Assembly: GCA_023416455.1 (NCBI GenBank)
Contig: JAEZHQ010000646.1
Coordinates: 1 to 12,318, forward strand
Direction of reading: 5' to 3'
DNA length: 12,318 nt
Origin: Pseudomonadota bacterium
Lineage (GTDB): Bacteria; Pseudomonadota; Alphaproteobacteria; Azospirillales; Azospirillaceae
This document shows positions 7,144-12,318 of this stretch, piece after piece. Both the position numbers and the translations under genes were made by a program. Below the pieces are notes generated by a model, which was not told where the DNA came from, did no database searches, and worked only from the letters and a program-made list of their open reading frames with translations. How positions within the stretch are numbered: position 1 is the first letter of the stretch; the number at the start of each line of letters is the position of its first letter.

Positions 7144-7216
7144 GGCCGCCTGAAATCGTGACGAGCTTCACGAAATCTGATAAGAAAATCAATGCACTGA
7201 GCCATTTCAAGGCGGC
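7144..7216. repeat. Imperfect inverted repeat at the edge of the accessory stretch
   Basis: GCCGCCTGAAAT (7145-7156) is complementary to ATTTCAAGGCGGC (7204-7216) apart from one extra A. A smaller hairpin CGTGA/TCACG (7157-7161 and 7168-7172) lies inside. It sits in the AT-richer 185-bp gap between the hypothetical gene and the IS1380 remnant. It may be part of the outer end of that IS, or a regulatory structure. A palindromic CCTATAGG at 7089-7096 nearby is a candidate IS terminus, but no matching end was found on the other side. Confidence 0.5.
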
Positions 7217-7221
7217 TTGGG

Positions 7222-7645
7222 ATGGAAGGCGCGGCGGGTGAAACGGTGGAAGAGCACCTTCGGGTTGAATTCGACCGACGATTGAAGTTGGAGTTCCACG
7301 GCTCGTGCATCACCTCGGACGCCGGACTGCTGGCCTTCCGCGAACTCGACGAGGCTCTCGGCCTGACCGAAATGGCCGGGCAGGCGCTTGACGATGTGCG
7401 GACGGGACGCAACGGTCGCCACACCCTGCTCGCCCAGTTCCGCCAAGCCGTGTTCGGACGGCTGGCCGGGTACGAGGACGTCAACGACGCTGACCGCCTC
7501 GGCCGCGATCCCGCCATGCGCTGGATCGACGGCGGCCGGGCGGTAACCAAGGAAGCCGCTTCCACGAGCCGGATGGGGCGGATCGAGACCGGGACGCTGA
7601 CCAGCGAGGCCAACTTGGCGGCGTTGGCGGACCTGTCGGGGCGAG
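7222..7645 (+). pseudogene. 5' fragment of an IS1380-family transposase
   Basis: About 140 residues match the N-terminal part of IS1380-family transposases as I recall them: FDRRLKLEFHGSCITSDAGL, LLAFRELDEALGLTEMAG, the FGRLAGYEDVNDADRLGRDP block, and LTSEANLAALADLSGR. A complete IS1380 transposase is roughly 400-460 residues and carries its catalytic Asp/Glu residues after this point. Here similarity stops at the LSGR segment near 7645, and the frame then continues through unrelated codons to a stop at 7804-7806. The element is therefore 3'-truncated and cannot transpose itself. The start is ATG at 7222, or GTG at 7246. It lies directly upstream of the glycosidase gene and marks this stretch as a recombination-prone accessory region. 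Confidence 0.85.
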
Positions 7646-7844
7646 GCGCGTCCGCCACAATGCGGATCGGGCCGATGATGAGCCAAATGCGGCCTGCCGG
7701 GGCTGGAGCGGCCCCGGAATCCGCTCTCTCGGTCGCCGAAAGCCTCGACACAATCTTTCCGCACGCCTTCGGAAGGAGTATGTTGCATCTCCAGAGGGGC
7801 AGATAGGCCGCCCATGTGGGAAATATCGGTTTGGAGGGGCTGCG
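7646..7844. other. Non-coding junction and leader of the glycosidase gene
   Basis: After the IS1380 similarity ends, I find no recognisable gene on either strand for about 200 bp. It holds a hairpin CTTTCCG/CGGAAGG (7755-7761 and 7770-7776, one G-T wobble) and the Shine-Dalgarno GGAGGGG at 7833-7839 for the following GTG start. The promoter of the glycosidase should be here, or be supplied by the IS remnant, but I see no convincing -35/-10 pair. Confidence 0.5.
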
Positions 7845-9560
7845 GTGTCCGGCAGTTTCAAGATTCAATCCTTCGAATATTTTCTTCACAAAGCCTTCAA
7901 CGGCGCGCTCATCACACGGGACACGTCCGGGATTTTCCGTGATTTCAAGAACATGGGAGCCACTCACGTCACTCTTGGGTGGAATGTGGCCGTTGACGAG
8001 AACACGGGAAAATTCCTGGGCTCCTATGACAACAAAGAAACCTACGTGCCGTCCTTCGACGAGGTGGCGGCCGTGGCGGCTCTGGCCAAGCAGGCCGGAC
8101 TCGGCGTCATAATAAAGCCTCAGTATACAACGGCCCATGCTGTTGGGCTTCCCGATAACATAAATGTCGTTACGATAAATAATGCGACATTCAACTCTGC
8201 TGAATTCTTTTCCGGGCTCAAAAGTTATATTGAGAAGGTTTCCCGGCTCGCTCAGTCGGTGGGTGCGGACGTTCTTGTTCTGGGGACGGAGAATGGCGGC
8301 CTGGACACGATCCAGTACCGCGAGCCGTGGCTGTCGGTGATCGCCACCGCCCGCCAGAGTTATTCCGGGACCCTGTCCTACGACGCGAACAGCTACATCG
8401 GCCGCACCTACGGCCATGGCGCCGACATGGTGGCGTTCTGGGACCAGCTCGATCTGATCGGTGTCAGCGGTTACTACCCCTTGTCCGATTCGGCCGATGC
8501 CGGCTACCAGGAGGTTTACCAGGGCTGGTTCAACAACAAGGTCAGTCATATTGATTACATTGCGCCACGCCTCAGCGTGCCGGAAAAGCTTCTGGAACTG
8601 AGCGCCCGGTACGGGAAGCCTCTGTATTTTGCCGAGTATGGAGGGCAGGCGTTCCACGGCGTGATCCAGAACAGCTCCGGTGCCGGGCCGGCGGAGAAGA
8701 GTGCGGATTATGACCAGCACGACTGGTTGTTCAGGAGCATGTTCGAAATATTCTCGAACTACGATGACTGGTTTCTTGGCGTCAATATCTGGGGGGCGAT
8801 CAACACGGATCCGGCGATGAGCGATCCTATCTTCCCGGGATATCTGCTCGAATACCCGACGAACTTCGACGTCCGTGGCCGGCCGGCCGGCGACACGGTC
8901 CAGAAATGGTTCACCGGCCAGAACACCGCCCCTGGACTGACGGTTGCCTTCGGTGGTGGCGACGACACGATCACTGGCGGCGCCAACAGCGACGTTTTCT
9001 TTGGCGGGGCAGGCGACGACCTGTTCGATGGCCGGGGTGGCGTCGATACGTCCGCCGTATCGGGGACCCGCAGCCAGTATGGCGTGAGCCACGGGGCGGG
9101 TCGGATCACGCTCAGTGGTCCGGACGGTGTGGACCAGCTCGTCAACATGGAACGGATCCGGTTCGATGACGGAACGCTGGTCGTCAATCCGAGCGATCCC
9201 GCCTTCTCGGTCTACCGCCTCTATGAGGCGGCGCTGGACCGCGCGCCCGATGGCATGGGGCTGACGGCCTGGACCTACGCCGGCACGACGGGCATGACCA
9301 TGACCGAGATGGCCCACCGGTTCATGGCGGCCCCGGAGTTCGTGCAGCGCTTCGGCAGCCCGGACAACGCCGGCTTCGTCGACCTGCTGTACCGGAACGT
9401 CCTGGACCGGCCGGCCGACGAGGCGGGCGCGTCCGGCTGGATTCACGCGCTCAACAGTGGGCAGATGAGCCGCGAGGACGTGCTGTTGCAGTTCGCCGAC
9501 AGCGCCGAGAACATCGCCAAGGTGAACGCCTCGGTCGGCGACGGCGTCTGGCTGGCGTGA
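7845..9560 (+). CDS. Secreted GH113-like glycoside hydrolase with RTX repeats and DUF4214
   Basis: A 571-residue, three-part protein. Residues about 5-350 read as a (beta/alpha)8 glycosidase resembling GH113 endo-beta-mannanases: LGVIIKPQY, DVLVLGTENGG with E149 as likely acid/base, DQLDLIGVSGYYPL, and KPLYFAEYGG with E264 as likely nucleophile, then GVNIWGA. Residues 369-405 contain calcium-binding RTX motifs (FGGGDDTITGG, FFGGAGDDLFDG). Residues about 456-560 form a DUF4214 module with two copies of a Y/L-x-x-x-L-x-R-x-x-D motif (YEAALDRAPD and YRNVLDRPAD). There is no Sec signal, and RTX repeats point to type I secretion, but no T1SS genes are in the window. GTG start with GGAGGGG 5 nt upstream. 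Substrate is inferred; a beta-mannan or self-produced exopolysaccharide is possible. The codons are AT-richer in the N-terminal part than in the rest. Confidence 0.85.
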   Translation: MSGSFKIQSFEYFLHKAFNGALITRDTSGIFRDFKNMGATHVTLGWNVAVDENTGKFLGSYDNKETYVPSFDEVAAVAALAKQAGLGVIIKPQYTTAHAVGLPDNINVVTINNATFNSAEFFSGLKSYIEKVSRLAQSVGADVLVLGTENGGLDTIQYREPWLSVIATARQSYSGTLSYDANSYIGRTYGHGADMVAFWDQLDLIGVSGYYPLSDSADAGYQEVYQGWFNNKVSHIDYIAPRLSVPEKLLELSARYGKPLYFAEYGGQAFHGVIQNSSGAGPAEKSADYDQHDWLFRSMFEIFSNYDDWFLGVNIWGAINTDPAMSDPIFPGYLLEYPTNFDVRGRPAGDTVQKWFTGQNTAPGLTVAFGGGDDTITGGANSDVFFGGAGDDLFDGRGGVDTSAVSGTRSQYGVSHGAGRITLSGPDGVDQLVNMERIRFDDGTLVVNPSDPAFSVYRLYEAALDRAPDGMGLTAWTYAGTTGMTMTEMAHRFMAAPEFVQRFGSPDNAGFVDLLYRNVLDRPADEAGASGWIHALNSGQMSREDVLLQFADSAENIAKVNASVGDGVWLA

Positions 9561-9647
9561 GTATTCCAGCGCCTCGGGCGCCATCCGACGCCTATCGAGC
9601 GATCGTGTCTGCGAAGAATGGGACCCCTGATCGAACAGGCCGTCTCC

Positions 9648-9813
9648 TGGAGCGGATCGCGTAGAACCGGAATCGTTTTGAAGCGTTGATCCGCTCGCCC
9701 ATCAAAATGTTGAAGTTCCTTGCGTTTGCTCTGAAACGCACGAAACTCCAGATCTTTGTTTTGCGAGCGAATTCACGCTTCAAACCGATTCCGGTTTTAT
9801 ACGATCCGCTCTA
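9648..9813. repeat. 166-bp palindromic (MITE/REP-like) element
   Basis: Two 51-nt arms (9648-9698 and 9763-9813) are inverted copies matching at 43 of 51 positions without any gap. They contain AACCGGAATCG-type cores. The inner 22-nt segments pair more weakly (12 of 22), and the apex is a perfect 7-bp hairpin TGCGTTT/AAACGCA (9721-9740, 6-nt loop). All parts share one symmetry centre near 9730.5, so this is one unit and not two chance repeats. No coding content and no clear target-site duplication. It resembles interspersed palindromic elements of alphaproteobacterial genomes; family name not assigned. Confidence 0.9.
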
Positions 9814-9983
9814 AATTTGAACGGGGAATCCCGGTTTATTACCCGACCCGGCGGACGGCGCCGCCCCGGCTGCGTGTCCTTATCGACCATCTCCGCGCGA
9901 ACATGTCCAAGCAGATGGCCGCTTGCGGGCCTTCGGACGCGCCGGCGTGCGCGGGGCCGGCCGCCGGGCCTTGGGTTGAGTGA
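9814..9983 (+). pseudogene. C-terminal remnant of a LysR-type regulator
   Basis: Directly after the palindromic element, one frame reads YYPTRRTAPPRLRVLIDHLR and ends at the TGA of 9981-9983. The pattern of tyrosine-proline-(S/T)-R-R, a proline pair, then R-hydrophobic-I-D-x-L is the usual end of the effector-binding domain in LysR-type transcriptional regulators. Everything upstream (winged helix and the rest of the effector domain, about 270 residues) is missing, so the fragment is dead. Its break coincides within a few bases with the outer edge of the palindrome, suggesting that insertion or deletion at the element removed the gene. The last 25 residues are Ala/Pro-rich and not diagnostic. 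Confidence 0.55.
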
Positions 9984-10025
9984 TGCATGGCTGTCTCAAC
10001 TCCGGTGAGGCCGGGGTCGGGCGCC

Positions 10026-10049
10026 GTTGCCAAGGGCCGCCCCCGCAAC
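10026..10049 (-). terminator. Candidate hairpin terminator of the flagellar operon
   Basis: GTTGC (10026-10030) pairs with GCAAC (10045-10049), with additional GGG/CCC pairing inside. It lies just after the stop of the 75-codon frame downstream of the FlgN-like gene on the minus strand. No T-run follows, so it is only a candidate. Confidence 0.3.
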
Positions 10050-10055
10050 CAGCGC

Positions 10056-10283
10056 TCAGCGTTCGGTCCACAGCCGGCGGGCCGCGCGGGCGGCGCGCGC
10101 CGCTTCCCGTCCCGGGGCGCGGCGGTCCAGTTCCTCGTCCGGCGCGGAGCGCTCGATGACGATGAAGGAGTCCCCGGTCAGCGGGTCATGGACGAGGACG
10201 TCGCGCGGCCGGTCGGTGCGGTGGGGCGCGCGGTTGCCGGATTCCAGCTGTTGTAACGCAAAGCGCTTCCGCGCGCCGCCGGA
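10056..10283 (-). pseudogene. 75-codon open frame without a start codon, in frame with the FlgN-like gene
   Basis: From the third TGA after the FlgN-like gene (10284-10286) the same frame stays open for 75 codons to TGA at 10056. From about codon 11 the codons have strongly GC-rich third positions and the peptide looks like real protein: QQLESGNRAPHRTDRPRD, then VLVHDPLTGDSFIVIER, and a charged Arg/Ala helix ending LWTER. No ATG, GTG or TTG occurs in this frame. It could be a small gene that lost its start, a gene using CTG (codon 13, with poor RBS), or a C-terminal extension reached by stop-codon readthrough. I do not recognise a family. Coding appearance is seen directly; the mode of expression is unknown. 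Confidence 0.45.
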
Positions 10284-10371
10284 TCAAAGGTCCGTCCTGA
10301 GGCCGGAGGCCGATCAGAGTTCGGTGTTGAGGCCGGAGGCCGATCAGAGTTCCGTATTAAGGCCGGAGGCC
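10282..10371. repeat. 3 x 30-bp tandem repeat carrying in-frame stop codons
   Basis: Three contiguous 30-bp units (10342-10371, 10312-10341, 10282-10311). On the minus strand each encodes SASGLNTEL-stop or the variant SASGLRTDL-stop. The TGA codons are at 10344-10346, 10314-10316 and 10284-10286. The first unit is the native 3' end of the FlgN-like gene. The first and second units differ only at third codon positions (CTT/CTC, AAT/AAC, ACG/ACC). Because 30 is a multiple of 3, all copies are in one frame. Confidence 0.92.
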
Positions 10372-10868
10372 GACAGCTCGACCGGGCGGACGGACTGGCC
10401 GCTGGGCGCGTAGAGTCCGTCGCTCTCCGCCTTCTCGAGGGCGGCCAGCAGGTTGCGGTTGATGGTCAGGACCGCCTTGCGGATCGCCAGCAGGCCGGCG
10501 GCGTTGCCGGCGACCGCGCGGTCCAGCCGCTCGATCCGCTCCAGGGTCAGCGCGCGCAGATCCCCGCCCAGGGCCGGCGCGGCCTCCCGGAACCGGGCGG
10601 TCAGCCCTTCCAGCCGATCGGCCATGACCAGCTTGCGCTGGGCGAATCCGTCGAGCCCGGCCATGTCGCCGGCGGCGATGGCGGCGGTCTCCTCCTCCAT
10701 CAGCTGGCTGAGGGCGGCGACGGCGTCGAGGAACTCGGTCATGGCCGCCACGGCCGGCCCGTCGTCCGGCGGCGGCGGCTCGGGCTCCGGCGCGGCCACC
10801 GGGAGGGGGGCCTCCTCCCGGCGCCCGGTCTTGAACTCGCGGATCAGATCCTTGAACTGGCGGCTCAT
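10344..10868 (-). CDS. FlgN-like flagellar export chaperone
   Basis: A 174-residue protein. A basic N-terminal helix (MSRQFKDLIREFKTGRREE) is followed by a Pro/Glu-rich linker (about 20-42) and a long helical region (about 42-150) with FLDAVAALSQLMEEETAAI, GLDGFAQRKLVMADRLE and RKAVLTINRNLLAALE, the pattern of FlgN-type chaperones. FlgN binds the hook-filament junction proteins FlgK and FlgL in the cytoplasm and delivers them to the flagellar export gate. The ATG overlaps the stop of the rod-binding gene (ATGA), and the gene sits in a P-ring/rod cluster, which supports the call. The 3' end is odd: its last ten codons, including the stop, are tandemly triplicated. The sequence match to FlgN is weak, as usual for the family, and the N-terminal extension is not standard. 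Confidence 0.78.
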   Translation of the reverse strand: MSRQFKDLIREFKTGRREEAPLPVAAPEPEPPPPDDGPAVAAMTEFLDAVAALSQLMEEETAAIAAGDMAGLDGFAQRKLVMADRLEGLTARFREAAPALGGDLRALTLERIERLDRAVAGNAAGLLAIRKAVLTINRNLLAALEKAESDGLYAPSGQSVRPVELSASGLNTEL

Positions 10869-11179
10869 GCGGGCGCCCCCTCCGCCTGGGCGGCGTAGAG
10901 GCGCGCGACCTCGGCCTGCACCACGGTGCCGATGCCCAGGCTGCCGGCCTCGGCGATGGCCTTGCCGTACTCCTGAAGCATGAAGCTGCGCCAGGTCCGC
11001 TCCGACTGGCCGCCGCCGAAGGCGCCGTTGCCGACCCCGGCGAACATCGCCTCCAGCATCTGGCCGACCATCGCGGCTTCGAACTCCCGGGCGACCCGCT
11101 CCACGGCGCCGGGCTCCGGCACCGCCGGGGCGGCCCGGGGGGCGTTGCGGGTCGGGGGGGGAAGGGCGCTCACGTCCAT
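10865..11179 (-). CDS. flgJ: Rod-binding protein, FlgJ N-terminal domain only
   Basis: A 104-residue protein that corresponds to the rod-binding half of FlgJ. The key block is VAREFEAAMVGQMLEAMFAG (about 29-48), then FGGGQSERTWRSFMLQEYGK and the small-residue helix IAEAGSLGIGTVV. Enterobacterial FlgJ is about 310 residues with a C-terminal peptidoglycan hydrolase; that domain is absent here, which is common in alphaproteobacteria, where a separate lytic enzyme does the job. The protein is expected to act in the periplasm as a cap or scaffold during rod assembly and lacks a Sec signal, consistent with flagellar export. ATG at 11179 with GAGG about 6 nt upstream. It lies 41 nt after flgI and overlaps the FlgN-like gene by 4 nt: one operon. 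Confidence 0.9.
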   Translation of the reverse strand: MDVSALPPPTRNAPRAAPAVPEPGAVERVAREFEAAMVGQMLEAMFAGVGNGAFGGGQSERTWRSFMLQEYGKAIAEAGSLGIGTVVQAEVARLYAAQAEGAPA

Positions 11180-11220
11180 CGCATCCTCGTGGTGTCGTCG
11201 TGGGGCCGGGGGGCCGCCGG

Positions 11221-12318
11221 TCAGATGATCTCCAGGTCGGCGTGCAGGGCGCCCGCGGCCTTGATCGCTTGCAGGATCGCCACCATGTCGCGCGGGCCGA
11301 CGCCCAGCGCGTTCAGCCCGTTGACGAGCTGCTGGAGGCTGACGTTGCCGCCGACGGTGACGAACTGGCGCCCGTTGCCCTCCTCCACCTGGAGGTCGGT
11401 GCGCGGCACCACCACCGTCTGGCCGCCGCTGAAGGGCTGGGGCTGCGAGACCTGGGGCGTCTCGACCACCCGCACCGTCAGGTTGCCCTGGGTGATGGCG
11501 ACGCGGCTGACGCGCACCTCGTCGCCGATGACGATGGTGCCGCTGCGCTCGTCCACGACGACCCGCGCGACGGCGTCGGGGCGGACCGCGAGCTGCTCGA
11601 TGTCGCCGATCAGGCGGGCCACCGCCGCCGCGTAGTGCCGCGGGATGTGCACGTCCACCGTTGTGGGGTCGAGCACGCGGGCGCTGCCCGTGCCGAGCCG
11701 GGCGTTGACCGCGTCGGCGATGCGGTTGGCGGTGGTGAAGTCGGGGTTGCGGAGCGCCATGCGCACGCCGGTCACGTCGTCGAGCGCGAATTTCAGCTCG
11801 CGCTCGACGATGGCCCCGTTGGCGATCCGCGCCGTGGTCGGCACGCCTTTGGTCACCGTCGCGGCGCTGCCGCCGGCCGAGAAGCCGCTGACCGACAGGG
11901 CGCCCTGGGCGACCGCGTAGGCTTCGCCGTCGGCGCCGAGCAGGGGGGTGACGAGCAGCGTGCCGCCGAGCAGGCTGGTGGCGTCGCCCAGCGCCGACAC
12001 CGTCACGTCGATGCCGGTGCCCTGGCGCGCGAAGGGGGGCAGGGTGGCGGTCACCATGACCGCCGCGGTGTTGCGGGTGCGCAGCACCTCGTCGCGGGTG
12101 TTGATGCCCAGCCGCTCCAGCATGCCCTTCAGGCTCTGCTGGGTGAAGGGCGTGTTGATCAGGCGGTCGCCGGTGCCGTTCAGCCCGACGACGAGTCCGT
12201 AGCCGATCACCTGGTTGCGGCGCACGCCGTCGAAGGTGACGAGATCCTTGATGCGGGTCTGCGCCGCCGCCGGCGCCGCCGTCCCCGCCGCGGCGAACAG
12301 CGCCAGGAGGGCGAGCAG
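11221..12318 (-). CDS. flgI: Flagellar P-ring protein FlgI (start beyond right edge)
   Basis: 366 codons of FlgI are visible; only the first few codons are missing beyond the right edge. The visible N-terminus LLALLALFAAAGTAAPAAAQ is the hydrophobic core and A-x-A cleavage region of a Sec signal peptide, followed by TRIKDLVTFDGVRRNQVIGY and GLVVGLNGTGD, the family hallmark. Further matches are RNTAAVMVTATLPPFARQG, IDVTVSALGDATSLLGGTLL and the C-terminal DMVAILQAIKAAGALHADLE. FlgI is exported to the periplasm and forms the P-ring, the peptidoglycan-level bushing around the flagellar rod, which also indicates a Gram-negative cell. It leads the visible flgI-flgJ-FlgN-like operon. A shorter start at the GTG of 12225 would remove the signal peptide and is wrong. 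Confidence 0.97.
   Translation of the reverse strand: MLALLALFAAAGTAAPAAAQTRIKDLVTFDGVRRNQVIGYGLVVGLNGTGDRLINTPFTQQSLKGMLERLGINTRDEVLRTRNTAAVMVTATLPPFARQGTGIDVTVSALGDATSLLGGTLLVTPLLGADGEAYAVAQGALSVSGFSAGGSAATVTKGVPTTARIANGAIVERELKFALDDVTGVRMALRNPDFTTANRIADAVNARLGTGSARVLDPTTVDVHIPRHYAAAVARLIGDIEQLAVRPDAVARVVVDERSGTIVIGDEVRVSRVAITQGNLTVRVVETPQVSQPQPFSGGQTVVVPRTDLQVEEGNGRQFVTVGGNVSLQQLVNGLNALGVGPRDMVAILQAIKAAGALHADLEII

Noticed and set aside
7023..9584. 853-codon minus-strand frame across the glycosidase region
   Set aside because: It spans the IS remnant, the gap and the glycosidase on the opposite strand; the translated sequence has no domain and the plus strand explains the coding signal.
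9592..9983. Small frames of 63-75 codons on both strands through the palindrome
   Set aside because: They arise from the inverted repeat itself; the two strands encode near-identical meaningless peptides. Only the LysR-like part after 9814 has support.
10282..10371. Short CRISPR-like array
   Set aside because: The units are directly contiguous with no spacers and are in frame with a coding sequence, so this is a tandem duplication.

Overview
The window reads as chromosome of a GC-rich alphaproteobacterium, most plausibly a Rhodospirillales member of the Azospirillum type. Support: very high third-position GC in all housekeeping genes, ATGA-type gene overlaps, a FlgI / short rod-binding FlgJ / FlgN-like flagellar order, a Cys/His-rich DUF2325 protein, and an IS1380-type remnant of a kind I associate with that group. 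Genus is inference. No rRNA, tRNA or CRISPR array was seen.

Left part (1-3719): a minus-strand fragment resembling the tail of an IS5-like transposase runs off the left edge. Next comes a minus-strand NarL/FixJ-type response regulator, then a minus-strand DUF2325 coiled-coil protein whose upstream region holds a strong Fur/Irr-like palindrome. Diverging from it is a two-gene plus-strand unit: an orphan ParA/MinD-type ATPase and an unrecognised partner overlapping it by 8 nt.

Middle (3891-7036): cystathionine beta-synthase with C-terminal CBS regulatory domains overlaps a cystathionine gamma-lyase-type enzyme by ATGA. Together they form a reverse transsulfuration operon (homocysteine to cystathionine to cysteine). 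A convergent hypothetical gene follows.

Accessory stretch (about 7037-9983): an AT-richer boundary, a 3'-truncated IS1380 transposase, and a large gene combining a GH113-like glycosidase barrel, RTX calcium repeats and a DUF4214 module, probably exported by a type I system and of mosaic base composition. After it lie a 166-bp palindromic element and the severed C-terminal tail of a LysR-type regulator.

Right part (10056-12318): minus-strand flagellar genes flgI (P-ring, cut by the right edge), a rod-binding FlgJ domain and a FlgN-like chaperone. The 3' end of the FlgN-like gene is a 3 x 30 bp tandem repeat. Each repeat ends in an in-frame TGA, and the same frame then stays open for 75 more codons that look coding but have no ATG/GTG/TTG start. 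This recoding-or-decay puzzle, the iron-box DUF2325 gene and the GH113-RTX-DUF4214 protein are the most interesting items.
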